Notes: generated by a model from the letters alone, not told the origin. A stretch of 64,000 nt of DNA from Acinetobacter brisouioides (GCF_004331075.1 NZ_SJNX01000008.1:62001-126000), one strand, 5' to 3'; shown: positions 9,417 through 19,339, counted from the first letter of the stretch. Program-made: numbers and translations.

Positions 9417-9490
9417 TCCTTGTGATTGATGTTTTTACCACCATATTAATTAGGATACTCAGGCTGACCCCCTAGGTTCGGAGAAAGACC

Positions 9491-9877
9491 ATGGCATATA
9501 GCGAAAAAGTCATTGACCATTATGAAAACCCACGTAACGTTGGTGTACTTGACAAAAATGCAACCAATGTGGGTACAGGTATGGTCGGCGCACCTGCATG
9601 TGGCGATGTAATGCGCCTACAAATTCAAGTGAACGATGAAGGTGTAATTGAAGAAGCGCGCTTCAAAACTTATGGTTGCGGCTCAGCAATTGCATCAAGT
9701 TCACTCGTAACCGAATGGTTAAAAGGTAAAACACTTGATGAAGCACAAGCGATCAAAAACATTGATATTGCAACTGAATTGGCTTTACCACCTGTGAAGA
9801 TTCACTGTTCAGTATTGGCAGAAGACGCGATCAAAGCTGCGATTGAAGATTATCGTAGCAAAAAATCAAATGCATAA
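9491..9877 (+). CDS. iscU: Fe-S cluster scaffold IscU
   Basis: Scaffold on which [2Fe-2S] clusters are built from IscS sulfur before HscBA-assisted transfer. At 128 residues it has the canonical length. The three cluster cysteines are Cys37 (GAPACGD), Cys63 (YGCGSAIASSS) and Cys106 (KIHCSVLAEDA), with the regulatory Asp39. The LPPVK motif recognised by HscA is present at 99-103. A GGAGAAAG ribosome site precedes the start. Confidence 0.97.
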   Translation: MAYSEKVIDHYENPRNVGVLDKNATNVGTGMVGAPACGDVMRLQIQVNDEGVIEEARFKTYGCGSAIASSSLVTEWLKGKTLDEAQAIKNIDIATELALPPVKIHCSVLAEDAIKAAIEDYRSKKSNA

Positions 9878-9908
9878 TTGTTTGGCAAGATAAATTCACG
9901 GAGTTTTC

Positions 9909-10229
9909 ATGATCCATTTAACTGAAAATGCAGCCGCCCACATTAGCAATTACCTCAGAAATCGTGGTAAGGGTGAAGGCATTCGCGTTGGGGTGAAAAC
10001 TTCAGGCTGTTCAGGTTTAGCATATGTACTCGAATTTGTAGATGAAATCGATACACATGATCAAATTTTTGAACAGTTTGGCGTAAAAGTCTTTGTTGAT
10101 CCGAAGAGTCTGGTTTATCTCGAAGGATTAGAAATGGACTATGTTAAAAATGGTCTAAACGAAGGCTTTGAATTTAACAACCCAAACAAAAAAGGTGAAT
10201 GTGGTTGCGGTGAGTCTTTCACTGTTTAA
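9909..10229 (+). CDS. iscA: A-type Fe-S carrier IscA
   Basis: A-type carrier that accepts clusters or iron and passes them on, especially for [4Fe-4S] maturation. The 106-residue protein has the three conserved cysteines: Cys34 in [10 protein letters not shown] and Cys98 and Cys100 in [12 protein letters not shown]. The start follows an ACGGAG ribosome site. An unusually long perfect hairpin separates it from hscB. Confidence 0.96.
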   Translation: MIHLTENAAAHISNYLRNRGKGEGIRVGVKTSGCSGLAYVLEFVDEIDTHDQIFEQFGVKVFVDPKSLVYLEGLEMDYVKNGLNEGFEFNNPNKKGECGCGESFTV

Positions 10230-10251
10230 TTATGCCCTTCTCCTTCATTTC

Positions 10252-10284
10252 CAATAAAACAGTGTATAATTCACTGTTTTATTG
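10252..10284 (+). repeat. Perfect 13-bp hairpin between iscA and hscB
   Basis: Arms CAATAAAACAGTG and CACTGTTTTATTG pair without mismatch around the 7-base loop TATAATT. The right arm contains only TTTT and no clean U-tract follows, so it may be a partial terminator or an mRNA processing site that sets the ratio of iscRSUA to hscBA-fdx transcript. The loop also reads as a -10-like hexamer. Confidence 0.8.
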
Positions 10285-10311
10285 ACATTTACCTCGTGGA
10301 AATCATCTCCC

Positions 10312-10827
10312 ATGAATCATTTTGAGTTGTTCGAATTACCTGTAGCGCTCGATATTGATTTAGCGACTTTGAAAACCAGCTTTTTAAAATTGCAACAACA
10401 ATATCACCCTGATAAAGCACAAGATAAAGATCAAGCACTCATCAAATCAAGTGCAATTAATCAAGCTTATAAAGTTCTGTCCCATGTCGATAGCCGTGCT
10501 GCTTATTTGCTCTCGCTTAAAAAACAAGATCACGGTCTTGATCAGTCTATTCATGATTTTGAGTTTTTACAGTCAGCGCTTGAAATTCGTGAACAACTTG
10601 ATGAAGCGCAAAATCCAGAGCAACTCCACTCTTTAAAAGATGAAGTAAATCAATGGATTGAAAGTTTGGTTCGTGAATTTAAAATCGATTATGATGATGA
10701 AGAATGGGGCGAAGCACGCGATACTGTACGCAAGTTACGTTTTTTCCAGCGTGTCATGAATGACATTGATAAAGCTGAAGATCAGTTACTTGATGATGAC
10801 CAGTATGATCTGGATGATGATTTTTAA
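10312..10827 (+). CDS. hscB: Fe-S co-chaperone HscB (J-protein)
   Basis: J-domain co-chaperone that brings IscU to HscA and stimulates its ATPase. The ATG giving MNHFELFELPVALDIDL matches the family; an earlier TTG falls inside the upstream hairpin. The protein has 171 residues with the HPD motif at 32-34 (QQYHPDKAQ) and the C-terminal three-helix IscU-binding domain (FEFLQSALEIREQLDEA). The very acidic C-terminal tail, DQLLDDDQYDLDDDF-like, is a visible oddity. Confidence 0.94.
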   Translation: MNHFELFELPVALDIDLATLKTSFLKLQQQYHPDKAQDKDQALIKSSAINQAYKVLSHVDSRAAYLLSLKKQDHGLDQSIHDFEFLQSALEIREQLDEAQNPEQLHSLKDEVNQWIESLVREFKIDYDDEEWGEARDTVRKLRFFQRVMNDIDKAEDQLLDDDQYDLDDDF

Positions 10828-10852
10828 TTTTTATATTCAAGGATTTTAACAG

Positions 10853-12718
10853 ATGGCTCTCTTGCAAATTGCTGAACCTGGTCAGTCAAGTGCGCCTCAC
10901 GAACACCGTGTTGCGATTGGTATTGATTTAGGCACAACGCACTCTTTGGTTGCCACTGTACGCTCAGGTCAAGCTAAAGTTTTACAAGATGAACATGGTC
11001 GGGTTTTATTGCCATCGATTGTGCATTATGCAAAAGAACAAAATGCTTATGGCGAGGAAGCCAAACCATTTGTTACCCGTGACCCGAAAAACACCATTGT
11101 TTCAGTCAAACGCTTCATGGGTCGTTCTAAAGCAGATATCAAATTTCAGCATCCGTATGAACTGGTTGGGGCAGACAATGAAATGCCTGCATTCCAAACC
11201 AATGCTGGACCAAAAACACCTGTTGAAATTTCTGCCGACATTTTAAAGCAACTTAAACTGCGTGCCGAAGACAGCATTCAACAACCACTCACTGGGGCTG
11301 TAATCACCGTTCCTGCATATTTTGATGAAGCCCAGCGCCAAGCAACACGAGATGCTGCACAGCTTGCAGGCTTAAATGTTTTACGCTTATTGAATGAGCC
11401 TACAGCCGCAGCGGTTGCATATGGTTTAGATCAGGAAACCAATTTGTCGACTGATCGCAACTATGTCATTTATGACTTGGGTGGCGGTACATTTGACGTA
11501 TCAATTTTACGTTTCTCGCAAGGTGTGTTTGAAGTACTGGCAACAGGCGGACATACTGCGCTAGGTGGCGATGACCTCGACCGTTTAATCGTTAAATGGG
11601 CGAAAAAACAGTTAAATCTAGATGAGCTAGATGATGCTGAACATGCCCACTTCATGGTAACAGCACGTAAAGCTAAAGAGCAACTGTCTGAGCAAGAACA
11701 TGTTCAATTACATTTGCTTGATCAAGTGATTAGCCTTGATCGTCCAACATTTGAATCGATTATTCAAGTTGCCCTTGACCGCACTATTAACGTCTGCAAA
11801 CGTGTACTGCGCGATGCCAAACTTGAGCTCAGTGACATTCAAAATGTCGTGCTGGTCGGTGGTTCAACACGCTCATATGCCGTAAAGAAAGTCGTTGCTG
11901 AAGTTTTCCAGCAAGAGCCTTTGTGTACCATAAACCCAGATGAAGTGGTTGCTATTGGCGCAGCGATTACAGCGAATCAATTGGTTGGTAATAGCCAAGA
12001 TGGTTCATTACTGCTTGATGTCACACCATTGTCTTTAGGTTTAGAAACCATGGGCGGTCTGGTTGAGCGTCTAATTTCACGTAATACCGCCATTCCTGTA
12101 GCACGTCGTCAAGAATTTACCACTTATCAAGATGGTCAAAGCGCCATGCTGATTCATGTGGTACAAGGCGAACGCGATCTGGTTGAGCATTGTCGTTCTT
12201 TAGGCCGCTTTGTACTGCGTGGTATTCCACCAATGACTGCGGGTCAAGCACGTATTGAAGTGACGTTCCAAGTCGATGCAGATGGTTTATTGGCTGTGTC
12301 TGCGCGTGAAACCACATCAGGTATTGAAGCACATATCGACATTAAACCATCTTACGGTTTATCCGATACCGATATGGAACGCTTACTCCTTGAAGGTTTT
12401 CAGCATGCCGAAGAAGACAAGCAACTTCGTCACTTGCAAGAAACCAAAGTTGAAGCTCAACGTGAACTGGAAGCGCTGACTCAAGCACTTAAAACAGATG
12501 CCAATTTACTCAATGACACTCAGCTCAGTGAGTTGCAGCAAGCTCAGCAAAAACTTGCCGACCAGTTGCAAGGTCAGGATCTCCAAGCCATTGAGCAAGC
12601 TGTCAACCAGCTTAAAGTTCACAGTGATGCTTTTGCCGCGCTACGTATGAACCGTCATATTGACCATGCCCTCAAAGGCACTAAACTAGATGACTGGTCA
12701 AACTCAACTTCTGAATAG
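10853..12718 (+). CDS. hscA: Fe-S chaperone HscA (Hsp70)
   Basis: Specialised Hsp70 that binds the IscU LPPVK motif and drives cluster release. The 621 residues match the family length. ATPase motifs are [13 protein letters not shown] near residue 23, [15 protein letters not shown] near 205 and [15 protein letters not shown] near 340. The substrate-binding half begins with [19 protein letters not shown] and ends in a helical lid. The gene starts 25 bases after hscB and is followed after 8 bases by fdx. Confidence 0.97.
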   Translation: MALLQIAEPGQSSAPHEHRVAIGIDLGTTHSLVATVRSGQAKVLQDEHGRVLLPSIVHYAKEQNAYGEEAKPFVTRDPKNTIVSVKRFMGRSKADIKFQHPYELVGADNEMPAFQTNAGPKTPVEISADILKQLKLRAEDSIQQPLTGAVITVPAYFDEAQRQATRDAAQLAGLNVLRLLNEPTAAAVAYGLDQETNLSTDRNYVIYDLGGGTFDVSILRFSQGVFEVLATGGHTALGGDDLDRLIVKWAKKQLNLDELDDAEHAHFMVTARKAKEQLSEQEHVQLHLLDQVISLDRPTFESIIQVALDRTINVCKRVLRDAKLELSDIQNVVLVGGSTRSYAVKKVVAEVFQQEPLCTINPDEVVAIGAAITANQLVGNSQDGSLLLDVTPLSLGLETMGGLVERLISRNTAIPVARRQEFTTYQDGQSAMLIHVVQGERDLVEHCRSLGRFVLRGIPPMTAGQARIEVTFQVDADGLLAVSARETTSGIEAHIDIKPSYGLSDTDMERLLLEGFQHAEEDKQLRHLQETKVEAQRELEALTQALKTDANLLNDTQLSELQQAQQKLADQLQGQDLQAIEQAVNQLKVHSDAFAALRMNRHIDHALKGTKLDDWSNSTSE

Positions 12719-12726
12719 GTAAAGAT

Positions 12727-13065
12727 ATGCCACGTATTAAAGTTCTTCCGCATGCCCAGATTTGCCCTGAAGGTGCAGAGTTTGAAGTCGAAAATCACAG
12801 TAATTTATGTGAAAGCTTACTCAAAAATGGTATCAAGATTGAACATGCTTGTGACATGTCTTGTGCATGCACCACTTGTCATGTAATTGTTCGTCGTGGG
12901 TTTGACAGTCTAGAAGAGATGAATGATGTTGAAGCTGACTTGCTTGATCGTGCATGGGGTTTAGAACCTGATTCGCGTTTATCTTGTCAGGTAAATGTGG
13001 AAAATGAAGATTTAGAAGTTGAAATTCCCAAATACACGATCAACCATGCATCAGAAAACCACTAA
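12727..13065 (+). CDS. fdx: Isc [2Fe-2S] ferredoxin
   Basis: Adrenodoxin-type ferredoxin that supplies electrons for cluster assembly. At 112 residues it matches E. coli Fdx, including the ligand numbering Cys42, Cys48, Cys51 and Cys87 (HACDMSCACTTCHVIV and RLSCQVN). The WGLEPDSRLSCQ segment is a family hallmark. Last gene of the operon. Its stop codon lies only three bases from the stop of the converging cyclase gene, leaving no room for an intergenic terminator. Confidence 0.97.
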   Translation: MPRIKVLPHAQICPEGAEFEVENHSNLCESLLKNGIKIEHACDMSCACTTCHVIVRRGFDSLEEMNDVEADLLDRAWGLEPDSRLSCQVNVENEDLEVEIPKYTINHASENH

Positions 13066-13068
13066 ATT

Positions 13069-14571
13069 TTAGACTTTATCGGATTCAAAGCCACTGAGCT
13101 TTGAGTCCGAATCCTGCACTTCATCACTGGCGTCTAAACGTGCAATTCCCTGCTCTGTCGTCAAGTCCTGCTGAGTTTGAATCCGCTGTCTCATTTGCTC
13201 CAAAACATCAAGCAACTGCTGATATTCATAATGCTGCACTTCATCCAGATTCAACAACAAATGAAAACCTTTGTATTCATAGTCAAACCATTGCTGCAAG
13301 TCTGAACGAATTCCTGTATATTTATCAATAAGTTGCCAAGTTCGAATTGGCTCACTCAAACCTTTGAGCTGCATCGGCTCTTTAGGAACACAAACAAACT
13401 CATCTTTGACCAAACGATACGTTTCATCAGCAATCAAAATCTCATCAGGATGTGCTGCCGCCTGTAAACGTGCTGCCAAGTTCACATCATGACCAATCAA
13501 AGTATAAGACATTCGATAATCTGAGCCATAGTTTCCTACGTGACAATAACCTGTACTCACCCCCATGCGAATATGCAACTCAGGAAAGCCCATTTTTAAC
13601 CAACGCTCACGGAGTACATGCATTTGCTGCCGCATGGCAATCGCCATTTCTATACAATGTTTGGCATCTTGCTCCACACCTCGCGATTGTGGATCGCCAA
13701 AGAAAATGAGCATACCATCGCCAATAAATTTATCGAGTGTGCCTTCATAACGCTTGGCAATTTCTGCCATATGGCTCAAATAATCATTTAAGACAAATGC
13801 CAAATCATCGGGAATTAATTTTTCAGCCAGTTGGGTAAAACCGATCACATCCGAAAAAAACACCGTCATTCTTTTGCGTTTATAATCAATTTTGGCTTGA
13901 GTATCGCCACGCATAATCGACTGCCATAATTGCAAGGGGGCATAACGGCTGAGTTGATTGGAAAACTGAATATAACGATTCATCTGATCCTGATAATAAT
14001 CTTTAGTTGTCATCAGGTTTTTTAATGCTTTCTTATTAAAATAATTGGTTACGCCAAAGCAGGCACAAAAACAGATAAAACTGTAAATGGTCAAATAGAT
14101 ACTGGCATCTTCAAAATAGTTTTCAAAACCAAAAAATAAAAAAGCACTGATATAAAAGGTCATGACAGCACATAGAAAGCCAAGGCTGTACCCGACAAAA
14201 GAAATTTTATTGAATGAGGTTGATAAATACCAAAACGACGCGAGTATTAAGCCACTAAAAACGAAAGATAAATGTACCGCAGATAAAACTGCCGCCACGA
14301 CGCACAAGTCTAAGACAAAAACAATTTGTTTAATTTGGTGACGGGTAAATTTATGTTTCGCAAGAACAAATATACAAAGTATTGCAATAAAAACAGCTAC
14401 TGAAAAAATGCTAACCACATAATGCTGAAAGTGTAGAGGCATCGGAAAATAGTAGAGTAACACACCAAACGAAAGCATGAGATAAGCAATGAATCTATAC
14501 ACACTTTCCAGCACAAACTTATTATTTACATTCCGCTCAAATGGCACCTTTGCCCCACCTCTAAGCAACAT
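13069..14571 (-). CDS. Membrane class III adenylate/guanylate cyclase
   Basis: Cyclase of 500 residues. The first 180 contain about six hydrophobic segments, and a catalytic domain fills about 230-420. Metal-binding aspartates are Asp241 (VFFSDVIGFTQ) and Asp285 (DKFIGDGML). Lys281 and Asp362 (LIGHDVNLAARL) occupy the adenine-selecting positions, and Asn364 and Arg368 are the transition-state pair. All catalytic positions are therefore present and favour ATP, so cAMP is the likely product. The C-terminal ~80 residues are acidic and low in complexity. The N-terminal membrane part probably senses something in the envelope. Tail-to-tail with fdx. Confidence 0.85.
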   Translation of the reverse strand: MLLRGGAKVPFERNVNNKFVLESVYRFIAYLMLSFGVLLYYFPMPLHFQHYVVSIFSVAVFIAILCIFVLAKHKFTRHQIKQIVFVLDLCVVAAVLSAVHLSFVFSGLILASFWYLSTSFNKISFVGYSLGFLCAVMTFYISAFLFFGFENYFEDASIYLTIYSFICFCACFGVTNYFNKKALKNLMTTKDYYQDQMNRYIQFSNQLSRYAPLQLWQSIMRGDTQAKIDYKRKRMTVFFSDVIGFTQLAEKLIPDDLAFVLNDYLSHMAEIAKRYEGTLDKFIGDGMLIFFGDPQSRGVEQDAKHCIEMAIAMRQQMHVLRERWLKMGFPELHIRMGVSTGYCHVGNYGSDYRMSYTLIGHDVNLAARLQAAAHPDEILIADETYRLVKDEFVCVPKEPMQLKGLSEPIRTWQLIDKYTGIRSDLQQWFDYEYKGFHLLLNLDEVQHYEYQQLLDVLEQMRQRIQTQQDLTTEQGIARLDASDEVQDSDSKLSGFESDKV

Positions 14572-14588
14572 TATGTGGATAAATGAAA

Positions 14589-15023
14589 TTAGTCCATTCG
14601 CCAGTCAAATGGCATTTCACCCTGACCACGTAGTGCCAGCATTAAGGTCTGACGCATATGTGCCAACACATCGTTGCTATACGGCACTGCAGGTAAACCC
14701 CAAACAGGTTTTGGCCAAGCAACATCATTTTGATAACGTACAATATGATGGAAATGCAGTTGCGGTACCATGTTGCCTAATGCTGCCACATTCATTTTAT
14801 CGGCACGAAATACACGTGATAGCTGACTCGACAACCAGCTTGATTCACGTAGGAACTGTTCCTGATCGGCTTGGCTGAGTTCGTACAGTTCGGTAATTCC
14901 TGGTACACGAGGAACCAAAATTAACCAAGGAAATTGCATATCGTTCATTAAACGACAAGTTGATAACGGAAAATCACCAACCAAAAAAGTATCTTGCGCA
15001 AGTTGCGGATGTAAACTAAACAT
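14589..15023 (-). CDS. HIT-family nucleotide-binding protein
   Basis: Histidine triad superfamily protein of 144 residues, probably a nucleotide hydrolase or transferase (diadenosine-polyphosphate hydrolase-like). The active segment reads NMVPQLHFHHIVRYQ. The triad HxHxHxx is therefore Gln88-x-His90-x-His92, keeping the central nucleophile position but with glutamine in the first slot. That variant occurs in a known proteobacterial branch as I recall it, so it is not necessarily decay. It lies downstream of mfd in the same direction, separated by 131 bases with a strong inverted repeat. Confidence 0.82.
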   Translation of the reverse strand: MFSLHPQLAQDTFLVGDFPLSTCRLMNDMQFPWLILVPRVPGITELYELSQADQEQFLRESSWLSSQLSRVFRADKMNVAALGNMVPQLHFHHIVRYQNDVAWPKPVWGLPAVPYSNDVLAHMRQTLMLALRGQGEMPFDWRMD

Positions 15024-15109
15024 ATCTTTATAAATGGTAAAAATAACGAAAAGTGGTTTTATACTAACATATCCATGTTGACATGAATATGAACGGATTG
15101 TGCTTTATC

Positions 15110-15144
15110 GCTCGAATATACACGATTAGGTGATATATTCGAGC
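15110..15144. repeat. 11-bp perfect inverted repeat between mfd and HIT gene
   Basis: Arms GCTCGAATATA and TATATTCGAGC flank 13 bases. No T-run follows on either strand, so it is not a standard terminator; a protein-binding dyad or processed hairpin is possible. Confidence 0.75.
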
Positions 15145-15154
15145 CGCCAAAAAA

Positions 15155-18100
15155 CTAGCTTGCAGGTAATTCCCGAATCAGCTGTACCAAAACATCCTGC
15201 ATAAAACGAATACGTTTTTCATAGTCTTCCAGCATGACCATAATTTTCAGGCGCTGCCCGCCATCCATACGAAAATAAGCCGGCTGGCGCTGCATCATTT
15301 GAATAATACTAATCGCTTGTACAGGCGTATCAGGTGAAAATTCGACATAACCACCATTGCTATTAATATCAATTTTTACAATGCCAAGCTGCTCCGCCTG
15401 AATCCGAATTTCATGCACGCTAAACAACTGTTTTACAGCAACAGGTAAAATCCCAAAACGGTCAATCAACTCCATACGGATATTATCGAGTTTTTCCTGA
15501 CTATTGGTATTGCTGATGCGTTTGTAAAACAGTAAGCGCTGGTGCACATCACCCAAATAGTCATCAGGGATGAGTGCAGGCATATGTAAGTTGATTTCCG
15601 CAGTTAAGCTCAATGGTGCATCGAAGTTTGGTGTCCGACCCAATTGAATGGCTTTGGTGGCTTTTTCCAGCATTTCCATATACAAACTAAAACCAATCGC
15701 CTGCATTGAACCACTTTGTTTTTCACCTAACAGTTCACCTGCACCACGAATTTCTAGGTCTTCGGTTGCCAACATAAAACCTGCACCCAAAGTTGAAGCA
15801 CGCTGAATTGCATCTAGGCGTTTTTCGGCATCGCCTTTTAAACCTTTAAGAGAAGGCACCATCAGGTAAGCATAGGCTTGATGATGTGAACGCCCTACAC
15901 GGCCACGTAGCTGATGCAACTGTGCCAGTCCGAGTTTATCGGCACGTTCAATGATCATGGTGTTGGCATTTGGTACATCAATCCCCGTTTCCACAATAGT
16001 TGAACACACCAGGACATTGTATTCCTTGTGGTAAAATTGTTGCATGACTTGCTCCAAGTCACGTTCACGCATTTGTCCATGTGCTACAGCAACCCGTGCT
16101 TCAGGCACTAAATGGCGGAGATTTTCCGCTGTACGCTCAATGGTATCGACTTCATTGTGCAAGAAATACACTTGCCCGCCACGCAGCAATTCACGCAAAA
16201 TCGCTTCTTTAATCGTGGCATCAGTCTGTTCTTGTACAAAAGTTTTCACGGCTAAACGGCGTGCGGGTGGCGTCGCGATAATCGATAAATCACGCATGCC
16301 ACTAAATGACATATTTAAGGTTCGTGGAATTGGCGTGGCAGTCAGTGTCAGCATGTCCACATCGGCACGCAAGGCTTTAATGCGTTCTTTGTCTCGTACA
16401 CCAAAACGATGCTCTTCATCGACAATCATTAAGCCCAAATCTTTAAACTGGATATTTTCCTGCAAGATTTTGTGCGTTCCAATCACAATATCGACCTTAC
16501 CTTGTGCCAGATCTTCAATGGTTTTTTGATGGGTCTTGCTTGAACCAAACCGCGATAACACTTCGATCCGAATCGGCCAATCTGCAAAACGGTCTTTAAA
16601 CGATTCATAATGCTGCTGAGCCAAGAGCGTGGTCGGCACCAACACTGCAACCTGTTTTGAGTTTTGCACCGCAACAAACGCCGCGCGCATTGCAACTTCG
16701 GTTTTACCAAAACCTACATCACCACAGACCAAACGATCCATCGGTTTGGCTTGTTGCATATCATATAACGTGGCTTCAATGGCATTGGCTTGATCCAGCG
16801 TTTCCTCATAAGCAAAGCCACTGGCAAACTGCATATACATGCCTTGATCCAGTTCAAAACCAAAACCTGGCTTAGACTGACGACGCGCCTGAATATGCAA
16901 AAGCTCGGCAGCAACATCATGAATTTGTTCCAGTGCCTTGCATTTGGCTTTATTCCATGCATCATTACCCAGCTTGTGCAAAGGTGCTAAATCTGGGTCA
17001 CCACCACTATAACGGCTAATCAGATTCAGGTTCGATACAGGCACATAGATCTTTGCGCCATCTGCATAATCAAGCTGTAAAAATTCATGTTCTTGCTCAT
17101 CAATGGTTAAATTCACCAAACCAGCATAACGCCCCACCCCATGATCAATATGAACCACAGGTGCACCAATGCTCAGCTCAGTCAAACTACGAACCAGAAA
17201 CTCTTCAGAAATTTCCTGCTGACGTTTACGGCGACGCTGTACAACCCGATGTTCATACAACTGATTTTCAGAAATCACCGCGAGATGATCATGAATCACT
17301 AAACCACGATCTAAAGGTGCATTGGTAATTGCAATCGAATATTGTTCTTTTAAAAACTGCTGAAACGAGTCAACTTGTGGAATATCACCAAAGCTTGGAC
17401 GCAAGGCATCTTTTAAGGTTTCACGCCGCCCTGCACTTTCTGCAACGAGCAATACAGGATAGCTTACAGCATCGGCATAATGTTTTACTTGGCTAAATGG
17501 TCGCTCTAATTTAGCATCCACAGGCAGTTTAGGCGGCGCATCGGTGGCAAGATTGATACCCCCTGCCTTTTCAACAATCGGGTCAACTGAAACCACAATA
17601 CGGCGAAACTGATTGACCTGCTCCAGAACTTGTTGCGGTTTTAAAAACAAATCTTCAGGAGGCAATAATGGTTGATCGACATTGTGACGGCGGTCTTCAT
17701 AACGCCGATACACATCTTGCCAAAACTGAGTCAGACTTTCATCCAAATCATCAGTATTGATGACAACAGTCTGTTCAGGAAAGTAACTGGCGAGCGTACT
17801 TTGGTTTTGCATCGCTGTCTTTTCAAAAAATAACGGCAAATAAAACTCTAAGCCAGAAGATGCAATCCCATCTAAAGCATCCTGATAAATTGGATTTTTC
17901 TTTGGATTTGCTGTTGGAAAACTTTCGGCATAACGCTCACGAAACAACGCACGAGCTTCTTTAAGTGGAAATTCTTTAGCAGGTAAAATACGGAATTGCT
18001 GAATGGTTTGCGTAGTACGCTGAGTTTCGGGGTCAAAATATTTCAGGGTGTCAATTTCATCATCAAACAAATCAATCCGAATCGGCGCTTCCTGACCTGA

Positions 18101-18652
18101 TGCATAAACATCGACAATACTACCACGTACCGCAAACTCACCGTGATCATACACAGTGTCAACCAGTTGATAACCTGCCTGAATCAAGCGTTTTTTCTGT
18201 TGTTCTAAGTCAAATTTTTGCCCGACAGCTAAATCAAAATGCGCTCCAAGCACCCAAGACACGGGGGCAACACGCTGGGCAAAGGTCGAAGCTGAAACCA
18301 GTAAAATTCCTTGCTGCGGCATATTGGCTAAAATAGCCAGTCGTTCCGAGACAATATCTTGATGCGGAGATAAGCGATCATAGGGCAAAATCTCCCAATC
18401 TGGGAAAATAGTTGGTTTTAGCCCATAAAACTCAAGTTCACTTTCTAGCTGTGCCAAATGTTGATTGTTACGCGCAATCAGTACAAATAAATGCGAGAAT
18501 TGTTCGGCAATTTCTTTAAATAATAACGCACCTGCAGAACCAAGTAGCCCACCAATCCAGCGTTTTTCATGCTGCTTAAATTGATTGAGTTTTAGTGCAG
18601 AAATTTCTTTGGTAAAAATAGACATGGAATCAAGTTTTAGTCCGTTTTTCAT
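15155..18652 (-). CDS. mfd: Transcription-repair coupling factor Mfd
   Basis: DNA translocase that removes RNA polymerase stalled at lesions and recruits UvrA. The protein has up to 1165 residues. In order it has a UvrB-like N-terminal module (LLGSAGALLFKEIAEQ and IFPDWEILPYDRLSPHQD), an RNA-polymerase-interacting domain starting at HIDHGVGRYAGL, RecG-like helicase motifs (VCGDVGFGKTEVAMRAAF Walker A, MIVDEEHRFGVRDKE Walker B, TATPIPRTLNMS) and a TRCF C-terminal domain. The start is ambiguous: an in-frame ATG at 18625 (MSIFTKEISALKL) would shorten the protein by nine residues, and neither start has a clear ribosome site. Confidence 0.96.
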   Translation of the reverse strand: MKNGLKLDSMSIFTKEISALKLNQFKQHEKRWIGGLLGSAGALLFKEIAEQFSHLFVLIARNNQHLAQLESELEFYGLKPTIFPDWEILPYDRLSPHQDIVSERLAILANMPQQGILLVSASTFAQRVAPVSWVLGAHFDLAVGQKFDLEQQKKRLIQAGYQLVDTVYDHGEFAVRGSIVDVYASGQEAPIRIDLFDDEIDTLKYFDPETQRTTQTIQQFRILPAKEFPLKEARALFRERYAESFPTANPKKNPIYQDALDGIASSGLEFYLPLFFEKTAMQNQSTLASYFPEQTVVINTDDLDESLTQFWQDVYRRYEDRRHNVDQPLLPPEDLFLKPQQVLEQVNQFRRIVVSVDPIVEKAGGINLATDAPPKLPVDAKLERPFSQVKHYADAVSYPVLLVAESAGRRETLKDALRPSFGDIPQVDSFQQFLKEQYSIAITNAPLDRGLVIHDHLAVISENQLYEHRVVQRRRKRQQEISEEFLVRSLTELSIGAPVVHIDHGVGRYAGLVNLTIDEQEHEFLQLDYADGAKIYVPVSNLNLISRYSGGDPDLAPLHKLGNDAWNKAKCKALEQIHDVAAELLHIQARRQSKPGFGFELDQGMYMQFASGFAYEETLDQANAIEATLYDMQQAKPMDRLVCGDVGFGKTEVAMRAAFVAVQNSKQVAVLVPTTLLAQQHYESFKDRFADWPIRIEVLSRFGSSKTHQKTIEDLAQGKVDIVIGTHKILQENIQFKDLGLMIVDEEHRFGVRDKERIKALRADVDMLTLTATPIPRTLNMSFSGMRDLSIIATPPARRLAVKTFVQEQTDATIKEAILRELLRGGQVYFLHNEVDTIERTAENLRHLVPEARVAVAHGQMRERDLEQVMQQFYHKEYNVLVCSTIVETGIDVPNANTMIIERADKLGLAQLHQLRGRVGRSHHQAYAYLMVPSLKGLKGDAEKRLDAIQRASTLGAGFMLATEDLEIRGAGELLGEKQSGSMQAIGFSLYMEMLEKATKAIQLGRTPNFDAPLSLTAEINLHMPALIPDDYLGDVHQRLLFYKRISNTNSQEKLDNIRMELIDRFGILPVAVKQLFSVHEIRIQAEQLGIVKIDINSNGGYVEFSPDTPVQAISIIQMMQRQPAYFRMDGGQRLKIMVMLEDYEKRIRFMQDVLVQLIRELPAS

Positions 18653-19339
18653 AGGCTAAATACTATCATGTCTACTCTAAGCTGTTCAGAATATTGCACG
18701 CAATTTTAGGTTAATCTTTAGAATTTAATGAGGTTCGTTATATAGATAAAACATTAGAAAATAAAAGAAGATGCCAAACTGATTTCAAAATAGACAAACA
18801 GCGCTGTTCAAGGCTTATATTTACTATTATTTAAGTTTTACTTCCTCGTGATCTATACTCTCCTTCCATAAAGAACAGAAAAAGAAAGCGTATGAATGAA
18901 CAAAACCCAATCAATATATATTTCATGGCATGTTCATACAGCACTCATCCCAGCAAACATATATCAAATTAAATATTTGTTTTATAAAAATATTTTTAAT
19001 AAAATTTATACCACATGCCAGCAAATATATTTTTTCAATTGACCAAAAGAGCCAGATGTAATCCAGATAATGCAGTCTAAAAGTTGTTGTTTTAAAACCA
19101 TTTAAAAAGAAAAATAAATAGAAGAGATAAAAAAGCTTGAATATAATTTTATTTCGTGTATAGTTCAATTAACTAGAAAAAAAGTATTGTTTAGTAAATC
19201 TTCTTTAAGTATCGTAGTTTTAGTCATAATCCTCCGTTTTTTTAAGATCTTAAGCTCAATTCTTATTATTTTTCAAAGTTAAAAATAGTCATTTAAATTT
19301 CGAAATGACTAAAAACTCTTAAAACTCATAGGATATATT
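18653..19339. other. Intergenic region between divergent mfd and cold-shock gene
   Basis: 687 AT-rich bases holding the mfd promoter and a long leader for the cold-shock gene. Apart from the hairpin near 19286-19311, no supported gene is seen. A leftward 81-codon frame rich in Phe, Leu, Ile and Tyr at 18923-19168 looks like chance translation of AT-rich DNA. Confidence 0.6.
19286..19311 (+). promoter_or_regulatory. Leader hairpin upstream of the cold-shock gene
   Basis: Arms TAGTCATTT and AAATGACTA are perfect 9-mers around an 8-base AT-rich loop, ending 28 bases before the start codon. In cold-shock mRNAs, leader structure often controls translation with temperature; that role is inferred here. 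Confidence 0.6.

Noticed and set aside
16044-16529. Rightward 161-codon frame inside mfd
   Set aside because: Antisense shadow of the helicase domain of mfd; composition rich in Ser, Arg and Cys without a family match.
18923-19168. Leftward 81-codon frame
   Set aside because: Composition is almost entirely Phe, Leu, Ile, Tyr and Lys, as expected for chance translation of AT-rich DNA, with no ribosome site and a position in the cold-shock leader region.
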